A DNA stretch of 36,645 bases from Cudoniella acicularis. Lineage: Eukaryota > Ascomycota > Leotiomycetes > Helotiales > Helotiaceae. The notes under the pieces are model-generated. The model was not told where the DNA came from. It did no database searches and worked only from the letters and a program-made list of their open reading frames with translations. Position numbers and translations under genes: made by a program. Shown here in pieces: positions 21,197 through 33,438 of the stretch; position 1 is the first letter of the stretch, and each line of letters starts with the position of its first letter. The stretch spans positions 1 through 36,645 of the forward strand of contig JAAMPI010000467.1 in the NCBI GenBank assembly GCA_013054445.1. The letters run 5' to 3'.

Positions 21197-23472
21197 CTAT
21201 CGCAATTCCTGAATGGCCTCACCCGAAAGCACCACCTGCGAGGTTTTCTCTGACTTTGCAATGTCGTCCTCAATTACCCGGAGATAATCATCCACGATCA
21301 ATCTCGCGACATTCATGCCCATAAGTGCATTCGTTTCCATCGTGGAGATGAAACTCTCCATGCCGCTTGTGTAGTAAAATCCTTGGGCTAACTCCGAGTC
21401 CTCAAACGTGACGCGGGGAAACTCGTAAGGATAGGATTTCCAGACATGAGGATAGTACCACGAGATTGCGTCACCACTATCTGCTGATATTTTGCTGAGG
21501 TTTGTAGGAACTATTTCTGATTAGCTGGCGTAGGGAAGTCTGGTCATTGGAGTGCAAACCTGGAATACCTAAAATTCCACCCATAAAATCCGAAGTAAGG
21601 GCTTTGGGCAAGAACACTTTATAAAGGTACTCCTTCCTAAGGGTGTTCGGGTTGAGAATAGGTCGAAGAGTGCTGATACTGAAGAAGCCAGGTTTACCAA
21701 CGCCCTCTTCGGGTGTCAGAGGAACATCGTCGGGAGCGAGAGTGGTAAGGACCGATGTTGGGACTTCCACATCCGGCGCGAGATTGAAAAAAGTAGGATC
21801 CAGTTTGCGTGGTGAAGTGAAGAGTGTTACATGAAGTGTCACGTAAGGAATATTGTCGGGTGTGTGTTTAAGGAGACCTTCCTCAAAATCGATTTCGGCA
21901 TACTGAAAAGGCGCAGCAAGAATAACAGTATCAAAACTTTCTTCCTTCCTAGATGTCTTTCCAGTGTAATCCTGTGAAGCCGTTTGAATATTGTATTTGC
22001 CGTTTCGTTTCGTGATGGCCCTGACGGTGCTATTGAGCAGTACTTTGCTCAATGATGCATTCAACATGCCATAGAAAATTTGCCAATTGCCGCCATCTAT
22101 CTGCATTGCACCTTCGATTGCCATACATACCATCGTTTCAAGCCCATGAATAACTCCAAGGTTTTGACCATAATTGACACGCGTGCTGGCCTGGATAATT
22201 TCTGTAGAGAATGGAGCTCCGATCTGCTGCGAGTCAGCTCTCGGCATCTATGTCCGGTTAAGACGACGTACACTATTTTGAGCAAGGTATTGCTCTCCAG
22301 TCATGGATGTGACAGCAGTAAGACCTAGATCGAGTGCTCTATCGGACAAAGAACGAAAGGGGAAAAATGGTGCTTCATATAATTTTTGAAACTTGCCAAC
22401 GGTACTCTTCATCAAACGTTGGGTTCTGATAGGAGCGAGACCATATTTCCAAATTAGTTTGGCGATATCCCACCACTGCCAGCCGCTGTCCTTTTGTGTA
22501 TAGACGAAACTCTCTCCATTCCAGATGCCGAGTACTTCTTCACTCTCCGTCTCAGAGCGTTTAGCCTTGAGACCGAACTTCTCACTGGAATTTTTAAGAA
22601 TTGTGTTAACGTCGACCTAAGCGGACAGCCTAGGTCAGTATTGATTCATCAGAAAGCATTTGGAAATACGGTGTAAGTAGAATTATCTTGACACGAGCAG
22701 TAATTGCTTTAGATCCTCGGCGCAATCTCGAGCAGAAAAACATGTGTAAAGATTGCGAGTTACTTACAAAGATACTGGCGCCAAGTTCAACAGGTTCTAG
22801 GGGGTCGTCGTAAGCATTGACGGTTGTTGAACGACCACCAACATATGAAGACTTTTCGAAAACAGTGATGTTAAGCTCAACACCGGATTGCTCGGCAAAC
22901 TGTTGTAGATAATAGGCTGCGGATGATCCTCCTGCACCAGCACCTTGTAAGTTGTTAGCTACTTTCCAGATGTACTAGGTAGTCGCGAACAGTCGCTATA
23001 GAGAATAGATTTTTTGAGACAGTATTAAATCATCAGTGATCCCGTGGGAAATAAAGATGTCATCAATTTACAAATAAAGTAATTCAAATTTGTATTTCTA
23101 GCAGCACAATAGCCAGGCTCGACTTCATATGAGGTTATGAAGCACCAAATCTCTCCACGAATGCCTCCATTTCAAACTTGGTGATGTTTTGGGGATAGAT
23201 TCAGCACTGGCGAATCAGTGGCGATTGTTTGGAAAAGTAACACGAGAAACAATTTTCTAGGCGAACGGAGGAGGCTTGACGGAAGTGTATATGTGTTTGT
23301 GAATAGATGAAAAGGAGCACATACCTATGATAGCAACCCGTCGACTAGCGTCAGCGTCAGGGCCCGAGTCAACTGCATTTGTAGCTGCAAAAGCTGTGAA
23401 AGGCCAGAAGAAGCCAATACTCTGTCCGCAAAGCACAGTTATAATGAGCACCAGGTTCCAGCCTGAATACAT
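21197..23472 (-). CDS. Prenylcysteine oxidase / lyase, FAD-dependent, 548 aa
   Basis: Exons 23472-23325, 22943-22768, 22616-22272, 22223-21560 and 21510-21197 give 548 residues. An N-terminal signal peptide (about residues 1-30) is followed by an FAD-binding Rossmann motif VAIIGAGAGGSSAAYYL, split by the first intron, then VFEKSSYVGGRST. The C-terminal half carries the prenylcysteine lyase domain, with ISWYYPHVWKSYPYEFPR and GFYYTSGMESFISTMETNAL (each a separate stretch). The enzyme oxidises the thioether of farnesyl- or geranylgeranyl-cysteine left after breakdown of prenylated proteins. Signal peptide and family knowledge point to a vacuolar/lysosomal or secretory location. The first intron is 381 nt, much longer than other introns here. 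It shares a 237-bp promoter with CCT6. Confidence 0.93.
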
Positions 23473-23709
23473 TCTTGTTATAAATTTTCTTCTGCTTCGG
23501 AGGTTTGTTGAAGGAGAATCGTCCGAAGAGTGTCGTTGCCTGATGCGTCAGCCTTGCGCGCAAGGGGAGAATGGGCTGCCGTACTATATCGCCTCGCGCT
23601 TCGCGTCTGGCATAGCTTTTTTTTGCGTCGAGCAGCGACAATTTTTGTGACCTCGACCAAGCGTTTTTGACAACTCAGTAAACCCTCGGAAATATTCTTT
23701 GCTGTCAAC
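23473..23709. promoter_or_regulatory. Shared divergent promoter of prenylcysteine oxidase and CCT6
   Basis: Only 237 bases separate the two start codons, so both promoters must lie here. No defined element was recognised. Confidence 0.5.
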
Positions 23710-25586
23710 ATGTCTGCTGCGCAGCTTCTCAACCCAAAAGCCGAGTCCCGGGTGTGTCCTATCGTCCACATTAGGGGATATTTACTGACCGTGCCTAGCG
23801 GAGAGGAGAAGCTTTACGAGTCAACATTAACGCGGGTGAGGGGCTGCAAGATGTTTTGAAATCGAATTTGGGTCCGCTAGGGACCATCAAGATGTATGTT
23901 TTACCTTCTTGGTGCTATGGAAGTGTAACTAACTTCCAAAAGGTTGGTTGATGGGGCTGGCGCGGTATGAAAACCCAACCACGTTCATAGTATAGTATTC
24001 TGACTATTGTCCACAAAATAGATCAAGCTTACGAAAGATGGAAACGTTCTTCTTCGGGAGATGCAAATTCAAAACCCTACGGCGGTCATGATCGCAAGAG
24101 CAGCAACAGCCCAGGACGACATTTGTGGAGATGGGACAACCTCTGTAGTATTGTTAGTTGGCGAGCTTCTAAAGCAGGCAGATAGATATATATCAGAGGG
24201 CCTGCATCCTAGAATCATTACAGATGGCTACGAAATCGCCAAGACGGAGGCTCTGAAGGTATGCAAGAAGAATTCATTATTGAAGCTCGACTAACCTGAT
24301 GCTTCAAGTTCCTGGACGAGTTCAAACTTTCGAGAGAGGTTGATCGAGAACTGTTATTATGCGTTGCGCGCACATCCCTTTCTACCAAGCTTAATCACAC
24401 ACTCGCTGAGAAACTCACCCCTGACATTGTAGATGCGGTTCTGTCTATCTACCAACCTCCTGCGAAACCAGATTTACACATGATCGAAATCATGAAGATG
24501 CAACACCGGACTGCTTCCGAGACGCAACTCATCAGAGGCCTTGCTTTAGATCATGGCGCAAGACATCCTGATATGCCGAAGAGGGTAGAAAATGCTTTTA
24601 TTCTCAGTCTGAACGTCAGTTTAGAGTACGAAAAGTCCGAGATCAATTCCGGTTTTTATTACTCCAGTGCTGAGCAAAGAGACAAACTTGTTGAGAGTGA
24701 ACGTCGCTTCGTTGATGAAAAGCTACGAAAGATTGTCGAGTTAAAGAAGGAAGTCTGCGGTAACGATCGCAAGAAAGGCTTTGTAATCATCAACCAGAAA
24801 GGAATCGATCCATTATCTCTTGACGTACTTGTCAAGAACGGTATCTTTGCCTTGAGAAGAGCAAAGAGAAGAAATATGGAGCGATTGCAGCTGATCTGTG
24901 GAGGCACCGCGCAAAATAGTGTGGATGATCTTTCACCAGAGATTCTCGGATGGGCTGGCTTGGTGTATGAGAACCAACTTGGGGAGGAGAAGTACACTTT
25001 CATTGAGGACGTGAAGGAACCCAAATCCGTGACAATTCTCATCAAGGGGCCAAATCAGCACACCATTACTCAGATATCCGATGCGGTTCGAGATGGTCTC
25101 CGCAGTGTCTATAACATGATTGTCGACAAGAGCGTAGTTCCAGGAGCAGGAGCTTTCCAGGTAGCGTGTGCCGCGCATCTAAATAGCGAGGCTTTTCGCA
25201 AGACAGTCAAGGGTAAGGCAAAGTGGGGGGTACAGGCATTTGCTGATGCCCTGCTTATCATCCCAAAAACTCTGGCAGCAAACGCTGGCCACGATATTCA
25301 AGACGCACGTATGTAGAACAAATCACCATAGCACGACTGTACTGACCTCTGAACAGTTGCCAGCCTTCAAGATGAGCAAGCAGAAGGCAATGTAGTCGGC
25401 CTTGACTTGAAAACTGGTCAACCGATGGATCCGACGCTGGAAGGGGTTTTCGACTCTTTCCGTGTTCTTCGAAACGCTATTGCTTCAAGTTCAGGAATTG
25501 CTTCTAACCTCCTTCTCTGCGATGAGATGCTCAAGGCGAGACAAATGGGTAGACAAGGTGGGCCAGGTCCCGGAATGGATGATTAG
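23710..25586 (+). CDS. CCT6: TCP-1 chaperonin subunit zeta (CCT6), 541 aa
   Basis: Six exons, 23710-23751, 23799-23893, 23943-23964, 24022-24258, 24309-25308 and 25357-25586, sum to 541 residues. Group II chaperonin motifs are present: [27 protein letters not shown], the ATPase [15 protein letters not shown], and C-terminal VPGAGAFQ and [15 protein letters not shown]. It begins [20 protein letters not shown] and ends GGPGPGMDD, both zeta-type. CCT/TRiC is a double ring of eight different subunits that folds actin, tubulin and many WD-repeat proteins in the cytosol. Exon 3 is a micro-exon of 22 nt, set between introns of 49 and 57 nt. All introns are GT-AG. Confidence 0.97.
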
Positions 25587-26744
25587 ATGGTCTGTCGACA
25601 ATGTATGGGCTCTTTCTGGAGCGTATTTGGTGGTGCGTGGCATAGTGAGAGTCTCGGCGCCTTTCGGTTGCAATGTTACACGCATGTTTGTACTGTACAA
25701 CACTCATCTGTATGCAAGAGTTTTGAGGGAAGGCGCAGAGACCAAAAAGATAGACGCATGACAGGAATGCCTAGGGGAAAATACCAAGAATTTCCAAATT
25801 TCCAAATTGCCCTTTCACACGTTCGCATGATCAGGGCAACCATTACCCAGGACTCGCTCCCTTTTAACAGGTGCAGTCACTGCAATACTTCAGGCTAGGC
25901 TGATTGGATAAAGGACTTTCGGGAAAGAGTCTAAGACATCTTCTTGGCGAATTCGTAAAGGACAATGCATCTAGCCTTCAATGCAGTGTGTGCAGTGTGG
26001 GGTTTTTCTCATGCCGCCTCTGAGCTCAGCTCGTCACCGTAAGTAGACATTCAGGCGCACAAGAAATTCCAGCTTACGGCACCGCGAGTTTAGTGCAGGA
26101 GTGCGGGACAGATAGATGCCTTGTACTAGATACTAGAAGCCAGAAGGGTTTGCCGTAAGGGGACGGCTGCGCACTAAAAAAGAACCCCTTTTCAGGGATT
26201 CAGGGCCATTTTAAGCATCTTTCGACGGGGGCCGAGCCAGGCGAACCTCGTAAGGTTTCGTCCGAGTGTCCCAGTGGCCCGCCTAATTGCCCCCCAGATC
26301 GCGAGACAAAGTGACACGCTCTCCACAAGACCCTTGCCGAAAGAGCCACTCTTTGAGTCTTAGCCACTCTAGCATCCGCCAGGAGCGTATTCGGTGGACT
26401 GGGCGGTGGCCTACGAAGTACACAGTGTACATGCCCATGCTGACAGTAGTCGGTCGCAGCACGAGAAATGCCAAGCCTCAAACTGCGTTGAGAGACAACA
26501 GGCGCCAGAAGACACCACCTTTACTTTCGTCGTTCGAGCTCTATCACTTTGTCCCCCTACTTGTTTACTCAATTTCCCCACTTGCTTTTTTCTCGGAGAC
26601 ATTGGACGGGCGACCTCATTGATCTTGCCCGGAAAATGTTACCGCGAGCGTCGAACCGCTAATGACTTCTGTCGCGTGCCTCCTGGCTCTATCCATCATC
26701 CAGTCCTTTCCCCCTCGCAGGACAACGTCGCCCTCGCCCTCAAG
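25587..26744. promoter_or_regulatory. Long spacer with the GH47 mannosidase promoter
   Basis: These 1158 bases lie between the CCT6 stop and the mannosidase start, both on the plus strand. GC content rises around 26170-26400, as in several fungal promoters. A frame continuous with the mannosidase is open from 26394, but its translation looks like untranslated leader. No RNA gene or mobile element was seen. Confidence 0.5.
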
Positions 26745-29700
26745 ATGATGCGCTTCCGGCGCTATCGCGTCTATCTCTTCTGCGCCATCATAGTAGTCAT
26801 CCTTTTTGTTCAAATCTCCCGCCGGAACGAGTGGTCGCAATACGTGCCTCCCGAGTCCTCGGACTTTACTTCACCTACCAAGGATTCTCACAACGTGGAA
26901 CCTCCTGCGAATGCTCCGGCAAACACCAAAATCTCAAGCAAACAGCCTCCATGGACTACCAAGCCTGCGGCTGCCTCGGCTCGAATCGAATCATCCTCCA
27001 CGAAGTCGATCGAATCGCCGCCATCATCATCCGCTGTTGAAGTTGAGGGGGGATCAAGCTCGAAAACCAGCGCGGCAGCCATTGAGCCTGCACGTCCTCC
27101 CACAATACCATTCATGATTCCGGACAGAAGCCCCCATTCTAATGCATTTGCCGAGGTCGACGAGACTGTAGATGAAATTCATCCCATCGCCCCTCCTGGT
27201 AGACAAGAGCAGCCAATCCTTCCGCCAGCACCGACAACGATACATTGGAAGAAACAGATTGAGCATTTCCCTGTGCCAACAGAATCTCTTATACATCTAC
27301 CGACAGGCCAACCTGTCAAGATACCAAGAATCCAACATGTTTTCAGCGACGAAACGACAGATGCGAAATTAACACGGGAGAATCGCCAGACACGAGTCAG
27401 AGACGAATTTCGACGAGCATGGGGAGGATATAAAAAGTACGCTTGGATGCACGATGAATTGTCTCCCGTATCAGGCAAATTTCGGGATCCTTTCTGTGGC
27501 TGGGCTGCAACTCTGGTGGATGCTCTCGACACACTCTGGATCATGGGACTTCAAGACGAATTTGAAGAGGCTGTTAAGGCTGTCGAGTTGATAGACTTTA
27601 CCACCAGTCCGAGAGGTGACATCCCGGTCTTTGAAACCACTATTCGGTATCTAGGTGGCCTATTGGCCGCGTACGATGTTAGTGGAGCACGATACAAGAA
27701 TTTGCTGGATAAGGCTGTTGAATTGGCGGATATCTTAATGGGCGCTTTTGATACCCCAAATCGGATGCCGATACTCTATTATAGATGGAAACCGACCTTT
27801 GCATCCCAGCCTCATCGTGCTAGCCAGCGATCTAATTTGGCCGAGCTTGGATCTTTATCAATGGAATTCACGAGATTGGCACAACTTACTCACGACACTC
27901 GTTACTATGACGCGATAGCTCGCATTACTAATGCACTATCAGAATGGCAAGATCGAGGTACACTCATTAATGGCGTCTTCCCAGAGAATGTCGATGCTTC
28001 GGGCTGTAACAGATCAGTGGAACTGATAACAGAACAACCTCTTTCTGGCGCTAGGGTAGTCCCGACCAAACCCCCGGAAGAACTTATAGGTTATGAGCCT
28101 CCTATGTTAGCTACCGTCAAGGAACCCAAACCGAAGAAGAAGAAAAATAAACATCCATCTGGTCCAGGAACACTTGAATTTCAAATCATGCCTGGGGCTG
28201 AAGGAGAACCAGACAAGGCTCAGTTCATTGCTTGGAATGAAGCTGAAAAACAGAAGCCCGTGAAAAATTCAGCAAAAAGAGATGTGGATGGTGCAGTGGG
28301 GAGAGAAACAGCGTTTACTCCACAACCAGCAACTCCCGAGATTCCAATGCCTCTTGACATAGCCGAGGCAAGAAAGGCTGCGATAGATCCAAAGTCCAGT
28401 ATTTGTGAGCCCCAGGGCTTAGACTCTACTGGATCCGATAAATACTCAATGGGTGGGGGGCAGGATTCTACTTATGAATATTTTCCCAAGGTACGAAATT
28501 TTGACGCCCAAATTTAATAATACTAACCTGCGCAAGGAATACTTATTACTAGGTGGACTCGAGAGTAAGTATCAAAAGATGTACATGAAGAGCATCGATG
28601 CTGTTCGAAAGTGGATGCTTTACCGGCCGATGGTTCCCGACAACCGCGATATCCTTTTTACTGGATCTATTACGGCTTCGAGCTCCTCTTCTCTAGAGGA
28701 CTTAAAGTTATCCACCGAAGCTGAACATTTAACCTGTTTTATTGGTGGTATGGTTGGTTTGGGGGCCAAGATTTTTGGCATTGAAGGTGATCTGGAAATT
28801 GCAAAGAAACTAACTGATGGATGTGTTTGGGCATACGAGTCAACTCCGACTGGAATCATGCCAGAGGGGGGCATGCTTCTTCCCTGCAAGAGCGCGCAGC
28901 ATTGTTCGTGGAACGAGACTCTCTACCATAGGGAATTAGATCCTATGGCGGACACAAGAGATGCAAATGTCGCGGAATATATAGTCAATCGAAAGGCTCA
29001 CTTGGCGGAAATGGAACGACTAAAAGCCATTGCTGAAAAACAGGCGGAGGAAGATGCGAAAAATGCGGAAGAGACTGAAGCCCAAGAGGCTACGCTTTCC
29101 AACAGCTCACATCTTCTTACTAATGGTAGCGACTCGTTGCGAAAGGAGAAACCAGTTTCTTTACAGAAAAGGCAGACTCAGAGCTCACCAAGCAAGGAAG
29201 TACTTCAGCCTATAAGTCACAATTTTAAGGATGATGTGCACACTAAGAAAGAGCCAAGAGCAGTAGCAAATAGTACTCAGCCGAAGTCTTTCGAAGCCCG
29301 CAACGATTTGAGTCCTGCACAATTACTGTATCAGCAAAAGTCACAGTTGACTGAGGAGGAACTCCGAAATATGGCGAAATCCGGAAGGCAGGCTGATATC
29401 GGTACATCAACTTCAGAGCAGCCAGCGGAAGCCTTGATAGATCCATCCCAACCGCCCACTCACAAGGAGTACGTTGCAGCTCGAATTAAGCAAGAGTCAC
29501 TTCCTCCTGGATACACCCTTATCCGCTCGAATAAATACATCTTAAGGTAAGACTGCCTCTTTTCTGCCATGTCAACTACTGCTAATTTCCTGTCAGACCC
29601 GAGGCTATTGAGTCTGTATGGTATATGTACCGCATTACAGGCGAAACATCATGGCAAGACAAGGGCTGGAAGATGTTCGAATCAGTTATCAACGCAACAA

Positions 29701-29891
29701 GCTCTGAATATGGCCATTCGGCCATCATGGACGTAACAGTCGCAGCGCCATATCAAATCGACGAGATGGAAAGTTTCTGGCTGTCGGAAACGTTGAAGTA
29801 CTTTTACCTCTTATACTCCACCCCCGAGACGATCAGTCTAGACGACTGGGTGCTCAATACCGAGGCACATCCCTTCAAAAGACCCTCGTGA
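26745..29891 (+). CDS. GH47 class I alpha-1,2-mannosidase, type II membrane, 1016 aa
   Basis: Exons 26745-28490, 28537-29546 and 29597-29891 sum to 1016 residues. The ATG at 26745 ([20 protein letters not shown]) gives a short basic cytosolic tail and one signal anchor. A Pro/Ser-rich stem of about 150 residues follows. The catalytic barrel starts at [15 protein letters not shown] and contains [25 protein letters not shown], the DSTYEY segment, [19 protein letters not shown] and the calcium-binding LNTEAHP near the C-terminus. These carry the acidic catalytic residues of the family. GH47 enzymes trim alpha-1,2-mannose from N-glycans in the ER or Golgi. The catalytic region is interrupted by two disordered insertions of about 120 residues (after CNRSV, about 420-540) and about 180 residues (about 725-905), making it nearly twice the usual length. 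Confidence 0.95.
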
Positions 29892-30478
29892 GCGTCCGAT
29901 GTCAACATTCGGTATTTGTTATTTTACTAGCATTTTGCGGGACCACACGGAGTTCAGGTCCGCTCGCGGCATTGATACACTGTAGCCTTTTGGAAAACTT
30001 AGAACTTCGGGTACATGCATGAGCCAGGCGTTAGTGGATATGACTTCAAAATAGATATATTTCAACATTTGACAGATAAATTTACCTTTCAATTGGGCTT
30101 TAGTTGAGTCTTAAATCGATGGTATCATTCCTAAGTGATATGTGATGCCAGAAATTCATTTACAAATATTGTAAGTTGTTTGCTAAATTCTAAATTTGGC
30201 CAGTGCGGGGCCTGGTCAGGGTGTTTATTTGGTAACAGATGCTTTGTATTTTGAGCCATAGTCACATCTTGCTTTTCATCCAAGCTATATTTACCATGTC
30301 TTTACTAGATTAGAGGAATATTTCAAGTATCTCGTATTTAATTCCAAGAGCCCCTCAACACTGTCTACGTTCTATCCTATTTATTCCAAAGCTAAGCAAG
30401 CTACCATGAAAACAGCAATGGTTGCAATGCGACTGATACCTCGCCATGGAGAGGATGTGGTAATGGCAGCAACTCACA
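29892..30478. other. Convergent 3' spacer
   Basis: These 587 AT-rich bases lie between the mannosidase stop and the 3' end of the kinase relic. No gene or RNA was found. Confidence 0.5.
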
Positions 30479-32468
30479 CTAAGCTTCATCATCCGAATTA
30501 TAACCAGGCGGTAATGGACGGTTATGAGGGCCGCAACGTACCGGTACATTACCCATACCCGACATGTCTATATCTTCTTCCCCTTCTTCTTCCTGCTCCT
30601 GCTCTTGCTCCTCTTCTCCTTCTTCGTCATTTTGTGACCACGAAACTAGAGCAGCACTCGGTGGACGAGGTGTGAGCGAAGCGCTACCTAGATACGATTG
30701 CGCTGAAGCTACAGGCTACCGTGAACGGGTTGGACGACGAAGCAATCTAGGTGAAGGGCTTCCAAATTAACCAGCAGTAGTAGTAGCAGCAGATTGTGAA
30801 GGGGGTGGACGACTAGAACGAGGTGCCGTTCTAGCAGTGCTGTCTCCTGGCTCGTCGAAAATCAGAGGGATGGAGCTAAGTTCAGGAGTCATGGGCCAGT
30901 CGGTTTCTGGATACTTAGGGCTGCCTATGTCGAGCTCAAGTCCGGATGGGTCGTGATTAGGTGGGGTTCTAGTCCTTGTGTAGAGGCTTGTCTCGGTTGG
31001 GAGGTTCGTCCCCATGCATGTGGGGTTCCAGAACTGCTCGAGGACATCGCCTGTTTCACGGAGGAGGCTGGCGGGCGTGGGGCGTTGGAGTAGATCGTAT
31101 ATGATGCATCTAAGGATTAGGTCTGTAAGGTGCTTGGTGTATTTCGGGTTGCAGAGGATTTCCTTGCCGAATGTCCTATTTTTACCTAGTTAGCAGTGTG
31201 TCTGTGTGATTGGGGGTCATAATTAACATCCTGACGACTCCGTCGTTGAATCGGTAGTGGAATCCCTGGCCTTTCTCGATCAACCCGTATTCTCATTCGT
31301 AGACCAAGAGCCACATGACCACGCCTATAGTATAGACATCCAAGGGAGGGGCTATATGCTGAGCGAAGTGGTTGTGTTGAAATTGTTCCTGGTTTGTGTT
31401 ATTATAGATTACATGTTGAAGAAAGTGGGTGTATCTACCGGGGCTTTTCTATTTGTGAAGTCAGTGATGTGTTCAATTATATGCGTTGGCAAATATGATG
31501 TCTTCCACAACGTTTTGCAGCATGCAAGAGAAGCTTCATAATATTACTCACATCGAGGATCTCTATTGTGTCTCTTTGAACCATTCCTCGGTTTGCTCGC
31601 CTGGAAACCGGAGTGCCATTCCAAAGTCAGCAAGCTTCACGAATGTGTTAGTGGAAGGGTCGAATTTAGCAGGGAGGTGGCGGTCCTTGTGTACGGGTTG
31701 ATAAGCGTGTTCATCATTGTCAAGTTCTCCGATTAGCACTTATACCTTGTCAGTATTCGCTCCTTTAACAATCTCCAAATGGAAGGATGAAAATGGGACT
31801 GAATCTTACAATTGGCAGGTTTTAAGTCAAGATGTACGATGGGGTGTCCCCAATTCAAATTGGGCTCTCCCACATCCTCAGTCCTTTGCTCAAGAATAAG
31901 CAATCTTCTAGTATAGTAGTGCAAAAAAACGCCACAGATCCTCCTCTTCAACCGACGATTCACCCAACTCCTCCGATTTTTTATTCGCTTTCTTTCCATA
32001 TCCGCTCAAGTCTCCACCACTACAATACTCCATATATATCCTCGATACCAAAAAATACTCATTATAATCCCCCTCTTCATCAATAGGGGACGGATAAAAC
32101 TTGTCTGAAATTCCTGCTCCCACGCCTTTGTAGACAGATTTATAGAGCTTAACAACGTGTTGCGTTCCCGTACCGGTTAGCTGTCGGAGAAATTTAGACT
32201 CCCATTCTAATTCGCCTGCATGTAAAGGACCGCTCTGTTTAACTACCAGGCTTCGGGGCATGTTTGGGTCATCGCCGTGGTATTCTAGTAGAGCGCAAAT
32301 CCCGAATGTGCCTACCCCTAGCAGCTTTCTTGTCCGCCATGAATTATCAAATGAGTCCCAGTTTTCGGCCGCTTTTAACCATTTAATTTGGTTTTTGGCA
32401 ATTAGCTCTTTCTTCGCTTTGGCCAATTTTTGGTTGATTTCGTAGTACGACGAAGTGGTTTGTGCTAT
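30479..32468 (-). pseudogene. Protein kinase gene relic with frameshift and in-frame stops
   Basis: Modelled exons are 32468-31810, 31738-31552, 31434-31228 and 31175-30479. They show a eukaryotic protein kinase: glycine loop LLGVGTFG, VAIK-like SLVVKQ, catalytic loop HLDLKPAN (Leu replaces the usual Arg), KLADFGMALRF, the DVYTIGVVMW helix and RCIIYDLLQRPTP. A Pro/Ser tail then an acidic Glu/Gln-rich tail follow. Breaks: a +1 frame error at the T7 run 31923-31929 (six T's restore the frame); TAG at 31563-31565 in the activation segment; TGA at 31293-31295; TAA at 30767-30769; and TAG at 30716-30718. There is no in-frame ATG before the kinase domain; an ATA at 32466-32468 may be a lost start. 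If 30767 is the natural stop, the acidic tail is not coding and two of the four stops drop out. An intact paralogue is not visible here. Confidence 0.75.
30580..30640. repeat. Pyrimidine-rich low-complexity tract
   Basis: On the plus strand this is a run of CTTCTTCC/CTCCTG-like units. On the minus strand it reads as the Glu/Gln-rich acidic tail of the kinase relic, so it is probably a former coding low-complexity stretch. Confidence 0.5.
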
Positions 32469-33438
32469 TTTGGCTACGAGTCGGTATCGTGAGAGAAAAG
32501 AGGAAAAGGTGAAAATATGATTTGCAACCGGAAAATTGAATTGTCAATAGGAGGCTTCAGACAAGGAGAATTTTTATCAATAGTTTCTCTTTGTTGAGAG
32601 TTGTGTTCTATGTTTAAACGCATCACTTTCAGCCACACAATGCAATTAGATGCAAAGAGTCGAACAAAGGCACAAGGCTCAACTACTCCAGTGCTTACAA
32701 AATAGGTGTGGAAGTCCGCGCTCTCTGATGATCCTTTCTTAATTGCCAAGTCATAATGCTAACAAAGGTAAGGGAACATGATAGAACCACTAGTAAATGA
32801 GAATATTCAGTGTACGACCACGCTTGTAGTCCAAATATTCGGAGAAAAGCACGCAGCGGTTTCGAGACTAGTGAGAGTTTTCCCACTGATTTTCTATATA
32901 TCGCTCGAACATGTGTGAAATCACAATTTCAATCTCTATTATCACGAGGGAATGTCCCAGATGAAGGCGTGGAGAAGCAAGGAAGGCACTAACAAATTTA
33001 AATGAAGTAGGAAAAAAGGCAAAATTGGGAAGGACACAATCGAAGTCGCACTTTATAGAACCAGAAATTTCTCAACTTTGAGAATTTTGAGTATTTCAAC
33101 AGCGATCTTCAAACGACTTTGACCGAAAAAACATGAATTCTGGGGACAACAGCATAGTGGCTGTTGGGTATGAAGTTGGCTTTTGATTTACCATGTATCC
33201 GAATACCGTCATAAAGATAATTTATACAAAATCAAAACGAACGCCTCATAATAAATCGACGATGTATGCATCGAAAGAAACCATCCCCCCAAAAAACTCA
33301 TAACACATGAAAAATCGCTCGCCCAGATTCGCGGCAAATATGCAACCCTTTCTATCACACGCACACACCACCACTCCTTCCACAACTCCCTTCATGTCCT
33401 CGCATCCCACTTACTTCCCGCACGCTGACGCGACTTTG
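32469..33438. other. AT-rich spacer between the kinase relic and the 88-aa gene
   Basis: This 970-base AT-rich stretch should hold the former kinase promoter and the 3' untranslated region of the small protein gene, both on the minus strand. Just upstream of the kinase frame (about 32475-32515) is a pyrimidine tract that could be an intron 3' end, but no matching first exon with correct phase was found. Confidence 0.45.

Noticed and set aside
23031..23065. Two TGATGA boxes (minus strand) in the 381-nt intron as a box C/D snoRNA
   Set aside because: The boxes are only about 25 bases apart and no D box or terminal stem at the right distance was found.
26394..26744. Upstream extension of the mannosidase frame
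   Set aside because: The extra 117 residues have leader-like composition and would bury the signal anchor that begins right after the ATG at 26745.
30406..30675. Plus-strand 89-residue frame
   Set aside because: Its Leu/Pro-rich run is the complement of the acidic tail of the kinase relic, so it is an antisense shadow.
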